Shown: positions 7,400 through 15,956, counted from the stretch's first letter. The stretch is DNA of 64,000 bases from Streptomyces sp. NBC_01341 (GCF_035946055.1 NZ_CP108364.1:2604001-2668000), one strand, 5' to 3'. The notes: generated by a model not told the origin, from the sequence alone. Numbers and translations are program-made.

Positions 7400-8364
7400 G
7401 CGACGGGAACGGGGACGGTCCTGTGCGGGACGAGACGATCCGGTCCGGGGCGGTGCGGCCAGCAGCCGTCCCGGAGCAGCAGGCCCGGCCGCATCCGGTG
7501 GACGGTGCGGACGCGGACGGTGCGGACGGGGTTCAGGGCCGTCCGGCCGCGGTGGAGCAGTCGCAGGCGGAGCGGGCGGGCCAGATGAGCGAGCACGGGC
7601 ACCACGATCCACGGGACCGCAGCGGGGCGCGGGCGCTCTTCATCGAGCTGCGGGCGCTCCCCGACGGCTCGGTGGAGAAGGCCGAGCTGCGCAACCGGCT
7701 GGTGCGGATGCACCTGCCGCTCGTGGAGCACCTGGCCCGCAGATTCCGCAACAGGGGCGAGCCCCTCGACGATCTCACCCAGGTCGCCACGATCGGCCTG
7801 ATCAAGTCGGTGGACCGGTTCGACCCCGACCGCGGGGTCGAGTTCTCGACGTACGCGACTCCCACGGTCGTCGGCGAGATCAAGCGCCACTTCCGCGACA
7901 AGGGCTGGGCGGTGCGGGTCCCGCGCCGCCTCCAGGAGCTGCGGCTGTCGCTGACCACGGCCACCGCGGAGCTCTCCCAGCAGCACGGCCGCTCGCCCAC
8001 CGTGCACGAGCTGGCGGAGCGCCTGGGCATCTCCGAGGAGGAGGTGCTGGAGGGGCTGGAATCGGCCAACGCCTACAGCACTCTGTCGCTGGACGTACCG
8101 GACACGGACGACGAGTCGCCGGCCGTGGCGGACACCCTGGGCTCCGAGGACGAGGCCCTGGAGGGCGTGGAGTACCGCGAGTCGCTCAAGCCGCTCCTGG
8201 AGGACCTCCCTCCGCGCGAGAAGCGGATTCTGCTCCTGCGCTTCTTCGGCAACATGACGCAGTCGCAGATCGCTCAGGAGGTCGGCATCTCCCAGATGCA
8301 CGTCTCCCGCCTTCTGGCACGCACGCTGGCGCAACTGCGCGAGCGGCTGCTCGTCGAGGAGTAG
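7396..8364 (+). CDS. sigH: RNA polymerase sigma factor SigH (SigB/SigF/SigG family)
   Basis: 322 residues. A poorly conserved, low-complexity N-terminal extension (about 1-75) precedes sigma region 2 (GLIKSVDRFDPDRGVEFSTY), region 3 and region 4 (QSQIAQEVGISQMHVSRLL as helix-turn-helix). The SigB/F/G class directs general-stress and developmental transcription from GTTT/GGGTAT-type promoters. S. coelicolor SigH is made in several forms from alternative starts and processing; an internal ATG at 7585 (MSEHGHHD), just before the conserved part, is a candidate second start. Coupled to the upstream anti-sigma gene by GTGA overlap. Identity as sigH rests on family plus shared neighbourhood with S. 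coelicolor (wblE, nagB, das genes). Confidence 0.92.
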   Translation: MSDGNGDGPVRDETIRSGAVRPAAVPEQQARPHPVDGADADGADGVQGRPAAVEQSQAERAGQMSEHGHHDPRDRSGARALFIELRALPDGSVEKAELRNRLVRMHLPLVEHLARRFRNRGEPLDDLTQVATIGLIKSVDRFDPDRGVEFSTYATPTVVGEIKRHFRDKGWAVRVPRRLQELRLSLTTATAELSQQHGRSPTVHELAERLGISEEEVLEGLESANAYSTLSLDVPDTDDESPAVADTLGSEDEALEGVEYRESLKPLLEDLPPREKRILLLRFFGNMTQSQIAQEVGISQMHVSRLLARTLAQLRERLLVEE

Positions 8365-8374
8365 GGGCCGGCCA

Positions 8375-8408
8375 CCGGGCGCGGCGGCCCCGCGGGGTCG
8401 CCGCCCGG
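8375..8408. terminator. imperfect G+C hairpin between sigH and the convergent membrane gene
   Basis: CCGGGC and GCCCGG arms with bulged G+C-rich interior pairing (GGCCCC/GGGGTC). It lies 11 bp after sigH and 4 bp from the opposing stop. Confidence 0.5.
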
Positions 8409-8411
8409 CGC

Positions 8412-8861
8412 TCAGGCGTCGGGGGTCGTCCGCTGCACCCGGATGCCCAGGGCCTTGGTGGTCGCGGGGGCGAGCAGCAGGACGAGCGCGGTCACCGCGA
8501 CCACGGAGAGGGCGATCCCGGCCGGGATCAGCGCCCCCTGCGCCCTCAGCAGGGTCCAGGCCACCGGCAGCGCCATGAGCTGGGTGATGAGCGCGGGCCC
8601 CCGGCTCCAGCTGCGCCGCAGCTGCAGACCCCGGGCGGCGAACAGCGGGATGAGGCCGAGCACGATCAGCGTCAGCCCTCCCGTCTCGGCCTGCTGCGGG
8701 CTGTCGGGGCGCCCGAGCAGGCCCATGACCAGCATGTAGATCCCGCCGGCGACCAGCGCGGCGGCCTCCAGGGCGCAGAGCGCGGCCACGAGCGCGATCC
8801 GGGCCGGCTTCTCCGGACCGGCCGGGGGCGACGACGGGGGCATGTTCTGCTGAGTGCTCAC
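8412..8861 (-). CDS. small integral membrane protein of unknown function
   Basis: 149 residues. After a hydrophilic N-terminus (about 1-20) there are four hydrophobic segments: ALVAALCALEAAALVAGGIY, LTLIVLGLIPLFAARGL, a middle segment around LITQLMALPVAWTLL, and a last one around GIALSVVAVTALVLLLAP. No catalytic or binding motif is apparent. The GTG start at 8861 is preceded by AAAGG four nt away. It is convergent with sigH and divergent from the lipid-kinase-like gene. Conserved in the same place in S. coelicolor as far as I recall; function unknown. Confidence 0.75.
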   Translation of the reverse strand: MSTQQNMPPSSPPAGPEKPARIALVAALCALEAAALVAGGIYMLVMGLLGRPDSPQQAETGGLTLIVLGLIPLFAARGLQLRRSWSRGPALITQLMALPVAWTLLRAQGALIPAGIALSVVAVTALVLLLAPATTKALGIRVQRTTPDA

Positions 8862-9002
8862 GCCTTTCAGGTTGACATCCCGGGCCGCCGATCGTGAAGC
8901 CGGGGCTGCGGCGATTCCGCAGCCGTCACGCTCGGTGACCGCGCGCGGACCCGGTGGAGCGCGACTTCGGGGCCGTACGGCGCGGTGGGTACCCTGGCCT
9001 GC

Positions 9003-9971
9003 ATGCGCGCACTTCTCGTGGTCAACCCGGCAGCCACCACTACCAGTGCGCGGACGCGTGACGTGCTGATCCACGCCCTCGCGAGCGAGATGAAGATCGA
9101 GACCGTGACCACGGAGTACCGGGGTCACGCCCGGGACCTGGGACGCCGTGCCGCCGACTCCGACGACATCGACCTGGTGGTAGCACTGGGCGGCGACGGC
9201 ACGGTGAACGAGGTGGTCAACGGCCTGCTCCACAGGGGCCCCGACCCCGAGGGCCTGCCGAGTCTCGCGGTGGTGCCCGGCGGTTCCACCAATGTGTTCG
9301 CCCGCGCACTGGGCATCCCCAACGACGCCGTGGAGGCGACCGGCGCGATCCTGGACGCCCTGGCCGCCCGCAGCGAGCGCACGGTGGGTCTCGGCCTCGC
9401 GGCCGGCACCCCGGGCAGCGCGGACGAAGCCGTCCCGGGCCGCTGGTTCACCTTCTGCGCGGGCCTCGGGTTCGACGCGGGCGTCATCGGCCGGGTCGAA
9501 CAGAAACGCGAGCTGGGCAAGCGGTCGACCCACGCGCTGTACGTGCGGCAGGTCCTGAAGCAGTTCCTGGACGAGCCGCACCGGCGCAGCGGTCAGATCA
9601 CCCTGGAGGTCCCCGGCCGGGACCCGGTCACGGACCTCGCGCTGTCGATAATCTGCAACACCGCGCCCTGGACCTACCTGGGAAACCGCCCGATATACGC
9701 GTCCCCGAAGGCCTCGTTCGACACCGCCCTGGACGTCCTCGGCCTGAAGCGTCTTTCGACCCCTGCCGTTACCCGGTACGCCACCCAGTTGCTCACTTCG
9801 AGTCCCGAAAAGGGTCCACACGGCAAGCACGCCGTCTCCATGCATGACCTCACGGACTTCACCTTGCATTCAAAGGTCCCACTGCCCTTCCAGATGGACG
9901 GTGACCACCTCGGACTGCGTACGAGCGTGACGTTCACAGGCGTTCGCCGTGCACTGCGTGTGATTGTGTGA
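9003..9971 (+). CDS. diacylglycerol kinase / lipid kinase family protein
   Basis: 322 residues of the DAGK/sphingosine-kinase catalytic family. The nucleotide-binding motif GGDGTVNEVVNG is at about residues 64-75, and the second glycine motif PGGSTNVFARALG at about 98-110. Bacterial relatives phosphorylate diacylglycerol (DgkB-like) or related lipids using ATP; the lipid cannot be specified. The ATG at 9003 was chosen because VVNPAA starts the domain; TACCCT seven bp upstream could be a -10 element giving a leaderless message. It has its own promoter region, divergent from the membrane protein. Confidence 0.85.
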   Translation: MRALLVVNPAATTTSARTRDVLIHALASEMKIETVTTEYRGHARDLGRRAADSDDIDLVVALGGDGTVNEVVNGLLHRGPDPEGLPSLAVVPGGSTNVFARALGIPNDAVEATGAILDALAARSERTVGLGLAAGTPGSADEAVPGRWFTFCAGLGFDAGVIGRVEQKRELGKRSTHALYVRQVLKQFLDEPHRRSGQITLEVPGRDPVTDLALSIICNTAPWTYLGNRPIYASPKASFDTALDVLGLKRLSTPAVTRYATQLLTSSPEKGPHGKHAVSMHDLTDFTLHSKVPLPFQMDGDHLGLRTSVTFTGVRRALRVIV

Positions 9972-10291
9972 GTGGAAGGGGCGAAAGTCCTTTAACTCGA
10001 ACGTTTGGGCTGGCCCCCACCCCTTAGAAGTACGGCTGTGACCTAGTCGACACCGAGGAATCAAAAAAAACTTTCCAGAAGGGGTTGTATCCGCCGCCGA
10101 GGTTTGGGAATCTCTACATGGCGATCGGGACGGCCCGCAACATCGGCCTCCACTGAGAGCCAGAACCCCTCCTCACCTCAACAGGACCACATCCAGTTCT
10201 TCTGGACGTCGGACCTTCGACCGCGGGGGGATTCGTGAAAGCGTTCACATTCACAAGCACCAGCATGTAATACCAAGGAGAGGTAGCAGCC
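9972..10291. other. 320-bp regulatory region upstream of wblE
   Basis: No coding sequence. It contains an A-tract (10063-10071), the CRP-type palindrome at 10235-10248 and the strong ribosome-binding site AAGGAGAGG before wblE. I tested it for a SigR promoter: GGAAT/GTT elements are present but at 22-bp spacing, outside the 18-19 range. Confidence 0.6.
10235..10248. promoter_or_regulatory. CRP-family binding site upstream of wblE
   Basis: GTGAAAGCGTTCAC is a perfect GTGA-N6-TCAC CRP/FNR-family operator, 44 bp before the wblE ATG. In Mycobacterium tuberculosis the orthologous gene whiB1 is controlled by the CRP protein Rv3676 through the same kind of site. Streptomyces Crp recognises GTG-N6-GNCAC, of which this is a close variant. 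Confidence 0.6.
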
Positions 10292-10549
10292 ATGGACTGG
10301 CGTCACAACGCCGTTTGTCGTGAGGAAGACCCCGAGCTGTTCTTCCCCATCGGCAACACCGGTCCTGCGCTGCTGCAGATCGAGGAAGCCAAGGCCGTCT
10401 GCCGTCGCTGCCCCGTCATGGAGCAGTGCCTGCAGTGGGCGCTCGAGTCCGGTCAGGACTCCGGCGTCTGGGGTGGCCTCAGCGAGGACGAGCGCCGCGC
10501 AATGAAGCGCCGCGCCGCTCGCAACCGGGCGCGTAACGCCAGCGCCTGA
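10292..10549 (+). CDS. wblE: WhiB-family [4Fe-4S] regulator WblE
   Basis: 85 residues, a minimal WhiB-like protein. The cluster ligands are Cys9, Cys37, Cys40 and Cys46 (CRRCPVMEQC), followed by the G(V/I)WGG beta-turn (SGVWGGLSEDERR) and a basic C-terminus (MKRRAARNRARN) for DNA or sigma contact. It is the orthologue of mycobacterial WhiB1, an NO-sensitive regulator that binds the primary sigma factor. AAGGAGAGG precedes the ATG. Placement next to the PdtaS-type kinase gene, convergent, is shared with M. tuberculosis whiB1-Rv3220c. A CRP-type site lies upstream and a strong shared terminator follows. Confidence 0.95.
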   Translation: MDWRHNAVCREEDPELFFPIGNTGPALLQIEEAKAVCRRCPVMEQCLQWALESGQDSGVWGGLSEDERRAMKRRAARNRARNASA

Positions 10550-10666
10550 CCGACGCCCCCCGCACGACGAGCCTCAGCCCGGCGGCGCGTACAGAGCGTA
10601 CGCACAGCCCCGCCTTCGAGTCGCAGCGCGCAGTACCCCCGAAGCGCATCGCACCGTGAGCACCAC

Positions 10667-10706
10667 GCAGTGGGCCCGGACCGTCACCACGGTCCGGGCC
10701 CACTGC
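10667..10706. terminator. bidirectional terminator between wblE and pdtaS
   Basis: Two perfectly complementary 18-nt arms (GCAGTGGGCCCGGACCGT at 10667-10684, its reverse complement at 10689-10706) with a 4-nt loop, placed between convergent genes. Confidence 0.85.
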
Positions 10707-10736
10707 TGTGCGGTGGCGGCCACAACGGCCGCGCCG

Positions 10737-12203
10737 CTACTTGTCGTTCCGGACGGGGATGTCCAGGACCACCTGCGTGCCGCGCGCCGGCGCCGGGACC
10801 ATGCCGAAGGTGCCGCCCAACTCACCCTCGACCAGCGTCCGCACGATCTGGAGACCCAGATTCCCGGCCCGCTGGGGGTCGAATCCCTCGGGCAGTCCGC
10901 GCCCGTCGTCCGTGACGGTGATCAGCAGCCGCCCTTCGGCGGGTGATCCGCCGCGCACCGCGGAGACCTCGACCGTGCCGTGCTCGGCCACGGTGAAAGC
11001 GTGTTCCAGCGCGTTCTGCAGCACCTCGGTCAGCACCATCGAGAGCGGCGTCGCCACCTCGGCGTCGAGAATCCCGAAGCGGCCCGTGCGACGGCAGGTC
11101 ACCTTTCCGGGCGAGATCTCGGCGACCATGGCGATGACACGGTCGGCGATCTCGTCGAACTGCACCCGCTCGTCCAGATTCTGGGACAGCGTCTCATGGA
11201 CGATCGCGATCGAACCGACCCGCCGCACCGCCTCGTTGAGCGCCTCGCGCCCCCGCTCGGAATCCATCCGGCGCGCCTGGAGGCGCAACAGGGCGGCCAC
11301 CGTCTGGAGGTTGTTCTTCACCCGGTGGTGGATCTCCCGGATGGTGGCGTCCTTCGTGATCAATTCCCGTTCGCGGCGCCGGAGTTCCGTGACGTCACGC
11401 AGGAGCACCAGCGAACCGATGCGTACGCCCTTGGGCTTCAGCGGAATGGCTCGCAGCTGGATGACCCCGCCCGCACCCTCGACCTCGAACTCCCTGGGGG
11501 CGTATCCGCTCGCCACCTTGACCAGGGCCTCGTCGACCGGGCCGCGCGACGGAGCGAGTTCGGCGGTCGTCGCGCCCAGGTGATGACCGACGAGGTCCGA
11601 GGCCAGGCCGAGCCGGTGGTACGCCGAGAGTCCGTTCGGGCTGGCGTACTGGACGACACCGTCCGCGTCCAGCCTGATCAGTCCGTCGCCCACCCGCGGT
11701 GAGGCGTCCATGTCGACCTGCTGGCCGGGGAAGGGGAAGGACCCGGCGGCGATCATCTGGGCCAGGTCGGACGCGGACTGGAGGTAGGTGAGCTCCAGCC
11801 GGGAGGGGGTGCGCACGGTGAGCAGGTTGGTGTTACGGGCGATCACCCCGAGGATCCGGCCCTCGCGCCGTACGGGGATCGACTCGACCCGCACGGGCAC
11901 CTCCTCCCGCCACTCGGGGTCGCCCTCCCGCACGATGCGGCCCTCGTCCAGGGCCGCGTCCAGCAGCGGACGGCGGCCGCGCGGCACCAGGTGCCCGACC
12001 ATGTCGTCCTGATAGGAGGTGGGGCCGGTGTTGGGCCGCATCTGCGCCACGGACACGTAGCGGGTCCCGTCGCGGGTGGGTACCCACAGGACGAGGTCGG
12101 CGAAGGACAGGTCGGAGAGCAGCTGCCACTCCGAGACCAGCAGATGGAGCCACTCGAGGTCGGTGTCACTCAGGGCTGTGTGCTGGTGGACGAGGTCGTT
12201 CAT
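10737..12203 (-). CDS. pdtaS: PdtaS-type sensor histidine kinase (GAF-PAS-HisKA_2)
   Basis: 488 residues. An N-terminal GAF-like domain (about 1-150) is followed by a PAS domain (about 165-280), a HisKA_2 dimerisation domain with the phospho-acceptor motif IHHRVKNNLQTVAALLRLQ near residue 300, and an HATPase domain with NALEHAF and DDGRGLP. No transmembrane segment is seen, so it is a soluble kinase. In mycobacteria PdtaS signals to PdtaR, an ANTAR-domain RNA-binding antiterminator; recent work ties it to NO and copper sensing. No response regulator is adjacent, as in mycobacteria where pdtaR is separate. The ATG at 12203 is preferred; an in-frame GTG nine nt upstream is possible. A dre-type site lies 128 bp upstream. 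Confidence 0.88.
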   Translation of the reverse strand: MNDLVHQHTALSDTDLEWLHLLVSEWQLLSDLSFADLVLWVPTRDGTRYVSVAQMRPNTGPTSYQDDMVGHLVPRGRRPLLDAALDEGRIVREGDPEWREEVPVRVESIPVRREGRILGVIARNTNLLTVRTPSRLELTYLQSASDLAQMIAAGSFPFPGQQVDMDASPRVGDGLIRLDADGVVQYASPNGLSAYHRLGLASDLVGHHLGATTAELAPSRGPVDEALVKVASGYAPREFEVEGAGGVIQLRAIPLKPKGVRIGSLVLLRDVTELRRRERELITKDATIREIHHRVKNNLQTVAALLRLQARRMDSERGREALNEAVRRVGSIAIVHETLSQNLDERVQFDEIADRVIAMVAEISPGKVTCRRTGRFGILDAEVATPLSMVLTEVLQNALEHAFTVAEHGTVEVSAVRGGSPAEGRLLITVTDDGRGLPEGFDPQRAGNLGLQIVRTLVEGELGGTFGMVPAPARGTQVVLDIPVRNDK

Positions 12204-12330
12204 GGAGGGCACGTGTGCGAGCGTACCCGCGGATATGACGAGGTTCCGAACCGATCGGGCCGCCGATGCGTGACACTGGGGAGGGGACGGGCCGCAGGAG
12301 AATGTCCGTCCCCACGGATGGACACGGACT

Positions 12331-12346
12331 ATTGGTCTAGTCCACA
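12331..12346. promoter_or_regulatory. DasR operator (dre) on the pdtaS side
   Basis: ATTGGTCTAGTCCACA matches the dre core TGGTCTAGACCA with one change. It is 128 bp upstream of the pdtaS start and 377 bp from nagB, so pdtaS is the nearer gene. Confidence 0.7.
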
Positions 12347-12677
12347 ATGCGAGGTGCGGACGCCATGCACAGGACATGATCCGCACGCGACAAGACCTCC
12401 GCTCTCCCCGCACAGGAGAGCGGACCGAGGTACCCGGCGCTCTCTGCCCTGACTGCGCCGGTGCCTCACATGGCCGGAGGCACCGCACACCGCCGGCCAG
12501 GAAGCTCCGGGCTGCGGTGCCGGACGGGCTGAGGGTCCCGTCCCGGCGCCGCGGCCCGCGGGTGTTTCCGGGGACATTCCGCGCGCGGGCCGGATGTCGG
12601 CCGACGGGGCGACAGTCATCGACGCGAACGTGGACGCTTCACCTCACAGCCGTCCCGCTCTGCTAGATTGGGCCACG

Positions 12678-12693
12678 ATTGGTCTATACCACA
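12678..12693. promoter_or_regulatory. DasR operator (dre) of nagB
   Basis: ATTGGTCTATACCACA matches dre with one core change. It lies 9 bp downstream of a TAGATT -10-like box and ends 30 bp before the nagB GTG, where bound DasR would block transcription start. The GntR/HutC-type repressor DasR releases dre when bound to glucosamine-6-phosphate. Confidence 0.85.
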
Positions 12694-12723
12694 TGACGCC
12701 ACTCTCAGATCGGCAGGCACAGC

Positions 12724-13509
12724 GTGGAAGTTGTCATCGTCCCGGACGCCACGGCAGGCGGCGAACTCATCGCGGAGGCCATCGGTGCACTGCTGAGCCG
12801 CAGGCCCGACGCACTTCTCGGCGTTGCCACCGGCTCGACCCCGCTGCCCGTCTACCAGGCCCTGGCGGCGAAGGTCCGCTCCGGCGCGGTGGACGCCTCG
12901 CGCGCCCGCATCTGCCAGCTCGACGAATACGTCGGACTGCCGGCCGGCCACCCCGAGTCCTACCGCTCGGTCGTGCTGCGCGAGGTCGTCGAGCCGCTCG
13001 GCCTGTCCGAGAAGTCCTTCATGGGCCCGGACGGCACGGCCGAGGACGTCCAGGCCGCCTGCGAGGCGTACGACAGGGCGCTCGCCGAGGCGGGGGGTGT
13101 CGACCTCCAGCTGCTCGGCATCGGTACCGACGGTCACATCGGTTTCAACGAGCCGTGCTCGTCGCTCGCCTCCCGCACGCGCATCAAGACGCTGACCGAG
13201 CAGACCCGGATCGACAACGCGCGCTTCTTCGACGACGACATCGACCAGGTGCCCCACCACGTCATCACCCAGGGCATCGGCACGATCCTGGAGTCCCGCC
13301 ACCCGATCCTGCTGGCCACCGGCGAGGGCAAGGCCGACGCGGTGGCCCGCACCGTCGAGGGCCCGGTGGCCTCGATCGTGCCGGCCTCGGCTCTGCAGCT
13401 GCACCCGCACGCCACGGTGGTGGTCGACGAGGCCGCCGCGTCGAAGCTGAAGCTGGCGGACTACTTCCGTGCCACCTACGCGGCGAAGCCGCGGTGGCAG
13501 GGCCTGTAG
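12724..13509 (+). CDS. nagB: glucosamine-6-phosphate deaminase
   Basis: 261 residues, typical for NagB. Motifs: the phosphate-binding ATGSTPLPVY near residue 36, LDEYVGLP near 69, and the signature GIGTDGHIGFNEP at about 134-146, which carries the catalytic Asp and His. It converts glucosamine-6-P to fructose-6-P and ammonia, the last committed step of N-acetylglucosamine catabolism, and its substrate is the DasR effector. The GTG start at 12724 matches the family N-terminus (MEVVIVPDA). The dre site 30 bp upstream indicates DasR repression. A strong terminator follows the stop. Confidence 0.96.
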   Translation: MEVVIVPDATAGGELIAEAIGALLSRRPDALLGVATGSTPLPVYQALAAKVRSGAVDASRARICQLDEYVGLPAGHPESYRSVVLREVVEPLGLSEKSFMGPDGTAEDVQAACEAYDRALAEAGGVDLQLLGIGTDGHIGFNEPCSSLASRTRIKTLTEQTRIDNARFFDDDIDQVPHHVITQGIGTILESRHPILLATGEGKADAVARTVEGPVASIVPASALQLHPHATVVVDEAAASKLKLADYFRATYAAKPRWQGL

Positions 13510-13526
13510 AGCCTCCCCGTACGCCG

Positions 13527-13562
13527 GAGGGCCGGGTCACCGACGACGGTGACCCGGCCCTC
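13527..13562. terminator. bidirectional terminator between nagB and dasD
   Basis: Perfect 16-bp arms (GAGGGCCGGGTCACCG at 13527-13542 and its complement at 13547-13562) around a 4-nt loop, between convergent stops. Confidence 0.85.
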
Positions 13563-13579
13563 TCGCGTCGCCCGGAAAC

Positions 13580-15106
13580 CTATCCGGCCCGGATCCCCGT
13601 GATCGCCTCCGCCGCCGCGATCCCGCACACCCGTGCGGCGCCGTGGGTGGCGATGTGGAGCGCGCCGCGGGGCGGCGCCACCGGCAGGCCCATCTCGACC
13701 ACGATCGTGTCAGGACGCGTCGCCACCAGGGTGTCCAGCGCCTCGCCCATCCACGCGTGCCGGTGGGCGTCGCGGACGACGGCGACGATGTGCCGCTCCC
13801 CCGCCGCCCGCAGGACCTCGGCGGCCGGTGACCCGTGATCACCGCCGTAGGTGTCCGTCGCGGTACCGGGCAGCAGCCGGGTCAGCTCCGCCGCGACGCC
13901 CCACGGGGTCTCCTCGCCGACCGCGATGTTCGCGACGGGGGTGAGGGCGGCGACGTACGGCGGTGCGTCCAGCGGCTCGGCGGCGCCCGTGAGCGTCACG
14001 GCGCGGCGGGCCGCGATCAGGCCGATGCCGGCTCCGGTGCCGGGCGCGGTCCCCTCCTGCACGTCCGCGCCCGGCCCCGAGGCAGCCCCCCTGGCCCTCT
14101 GCGTCCAGGACGCGAGAGCCCGTACACGTGCGGCGGCGTCGGCCAGCCGCTCCTCGGGCAGTTCGCCCGTCCGCACCGCCGTCACGAGCGCGTCGCGCAG
14201 CCGCAGCACGGTCTCCTCGTCGGCGAGCCCGCCGCCCACGCAGATGGCGTCGGCGCCCGCCGCGATCGCGAGGACGGAACCGCGCTCGATGCCGTACGTG
14301 CCGGCGATGGCGTCCATCTCCATGCCGTCCGTGACGATCAGGCCCTCGTAGCCCAGTTCCTGACGGAGCAGTCCGGTGAGGATCTGCGGGCTCAGGGTGG
14401 CGGGCCGGGTCGGGTCGAGTGCGGGGAGCAGGATATGTGCGCTCATGACGGATCGGGAACCCGCCGCGATGGCGGCCCGGAAAGGCACCAGCTCACGGGC
14501 GTGCAATGTGTCCAGGTCCACATCGATGCGGGGCAGCGCGTGGTGCGAGTCGACCGCCGTGTCGCCGTGCCCGGGGAAGTGCTTGGTGCAGGCGGCGACC
14601 CCGGCGGACTGGAGGCCCTCGACGTACGCGGCGGTGTGCCGGGCGACGAGCCCGGTGTCGGCGCCGAAGGAACGCACGCCGATGACCGGGTTCGCGGGGT
14701 TGGAGTTGACGTCGGCGGACGGCGCCCAGTTGAGGTTGACGCCGCACGCGGCCAGCCGGCGGCCGAGTTCACGCGCGACGGCACGGGTGAGGTCCACGTC
14801 GTCCACGGCGCCGAGGGCGAGGTTGCCGGGGAACGACGAGCCCGAGCGGACCTCGAGCCGGGTGACGTCGCCGCCCTCCTCGTCGATCGCGACGAGTACG
14901 TCGTCCCGCTCGGCCCGCAGCCGGGCGGTGAGTGCCGCGAGCTGCTCGGGCGAGTGGATGTTCCGGCCGAACAGCCCGACGGAGGCCAGGCCTTCGCCGA
15001 CCCTGCGCAGGAGCCAGTCCGGGGCGCTCGTGCCGGTGAACCCGGGCTGGAGGACGGCGAGCGCGTCGCGTGTGACGGTGTCCGTGGTGGATACGAGGGT
15101 GGTCAT
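13580..15106 (-). CDS. dasD: glycoside hydrolase family 3 beta-N-acetylglucosaminidase (DasD)
   Basis: 508 residues. The N-terminal GH3 (beta/alpha)8 domain carries KHFPGHGDT at about residues 175-183, the signature of NagZ-like enzymes with the catalytic His, and VTDGMEM near 260, where the Asp is the nucleophile. A C-terminal alpha/beta domain of roughly 150 residues follows. There is no signal peptide, so it should act in the cytoplasm on chitobiose or GlcNAc-containing sugars brought in by DasABC. It starts 10 bp after the dasC stop, so it belongs to the dasBCD transcription unit, as in S. coelicolor (where the gene is called dasD). No strong ribosome-binding site precedes the ATG, so reinitiation after dasC is possible. 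Confidence 0.9.
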   Translation of the reverse strand: MTTLVSTTDTVTRDALAVLQPGFTGTSAPDWLLRRVGEGLASVGLFGRNIHSPEQLAALTARLRAERDDVLVAIDEEGGDVTRLEVRSGSSFPGNLALGAVDDVDLTRAVARELGRRLAACGVNLNWAPSADVNSNPANPVIGVRSFGADTGLVARHTAAYVEGLQSAGVAACTKHFPGHGDTAVDSHHALPRIDVDLDTLHARELVPFRAAIAAGSRSVMSAHILLPALDPTRPATLSPQILTGLLRQELGYEGLIVTDGMEMDAIAGTYGIERGSVLAIAAGADAICVGGGLADEETVLRLRDALVTAVRTGELPEERLADAAARVRALASWTQRARGAASGPGADVQEGTAPGTGAGIGLIAARRAVTLTGAAEPLDAPPYVAALTPVANIAVGEETPWGVAAELTRLLPGTATDTYGGDHGSPAAEVLRAAGERHIVAVVRDAHRHAWMGEALDTLVATRPDTIVVEMGLPVAPPRGALHIATHGAARVCGIAAAEAITGIRAG

Positions 15107-15116
15107 GGCAGCCGGG

Positions 15117-15956
15117 TTATCCCTTCACTGCGCCATCGGTCAGACCGCTGACGGCCTTGCGCTGCAGGAAGACGAAGAGGACGAGGATCGGGACGGCGAA
15201 GATCGAGGAGGCGGCCATCGTGGCGCCCCAGTCGTCGCCGAACTGGGTCTGGAACTGCGACAGCCACAACGGCAGGGTCTGGGACTCCGCCTGCTTGTTC
15301 AGGACGAGCACCAGCGGGAACTCGTTCCACGCGGTGATGAAGCCGAACATCGACGTGGACATGAGACCGGGTGCGAGCAGCGGCAGGATCACCTTGACGA
15401 ACGCCTGCGGCCGGGTGCACCCGTCCACCATGGCCGACTCCTCCAGCTCCCTGGGTACCGCGGCGACGAAGCCGCGCAGCGTCAGGAGGGTGAAGGGCAG
15501 GACCATGACCATGTAGAAGACCGTCAGCGGGATCAGGCTGTTGAGCATGTCCGAGTCGCGGACGATGAAGTAGATCGCGATGACCATGACTTCCCAGGGC
15601 GCCATCTGGGCGACCATGAAGCCGACGATGAATCCCTTGCGCCCCTTGAAGCGCATCCGGGCGAGGGCGAACGAGCCGGCCAGCGCGAGGATCAGGGAGA
15701 ACGTCACGGCGAGGACCGTGACCGTGAGCGAGTTGCGGACCATCGTCCAGAAGTTGTCCGCGTCGACAGCGGTCCCGAAGTGCTCGAACGTGAAGTTCGT
15801 GGGGAACCAGACCGGGTCGTCCGCGACGATGTCCGGCGTCGGCTTGAAGGCCGTCGCGAACATCCAGTACACGGGGAAGACGAAGCCGATGATCAGCAGG
15901 ACCGCCGTGGCGTTGGGCCAGATGCGGCTGAACCGTGACGAAGCCGAGCGCTTCAC
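15117..15956 (-). CDS. dasC: DasC, chitobiose ABC transporter permease (MalG type)
   Basis: 279 residues with about six transmembrane helices, the first in LLIIGFVFPVYWMFATAF. The MalG-type cytoplasmic EAA loop reads EESAMVDGCTRPQAFVKVILP near residue 185. Together with DasB it forms the channel for N,N'-diacetylchitobiose, powered by the shared ATPase MsiK, which is not in this window. The GTG start overlaps the dasB stop (GTGA) and is preceded by GAGGAG, so the two permeases are translationally coupled. An upstream ATG alternative would read through dasB and is excluded. Confidence 0.93.
   Translation of the reverse strand: MKRSASSRFSRIWPNATAVLLIIGFVFPVYWMFATAFKPTPDIVADDPVWFPTNFTFEHFGTAVDADNFWTMVRNSLTVTVLAVTFSLILALAGSFALARMRFKGRKGFIVGFMVAQMAPWEVMVIAIYFIVRDSDMLNSLIPLTVFYMVMVLPFTLLTLRGFVAAVPRELEESAMVDGCTRPQAFVKVILPLLAPGLMSTSMFGFITAWNEFPLVLVLNKQAESQTLPLWLSQFQTQFGDDWGATMAASSIFAVPILVLFVFLQRKAVSGLTDGAVKG

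Larger units (their letters stand above)
12204..12723. other. 520-bp non-coding region between pdtaS and nagB
   Basis: No convincing gene on either strand. It holds two dre-type DasR operators (12331-12346 and 12678-12693) and a TAGATT -10-like element at 12664-12669. The rest shows no feature I can support. Confidence 0.6.

Noticed and set aside
10054..10086. Possible SigR promoter upstream of wblE
   Set aside because: GGAAT and GTT are present but separated by 22 bp, outside the 18-19 bp required.
12376..12666. Plus-strand frame between pdtaS and nagB with two Cys pairs
   Set aside because: No ribosome-binding site, Arg/Pro-rich composition, and it runs into the nagB promoter; no conserved segment seen.
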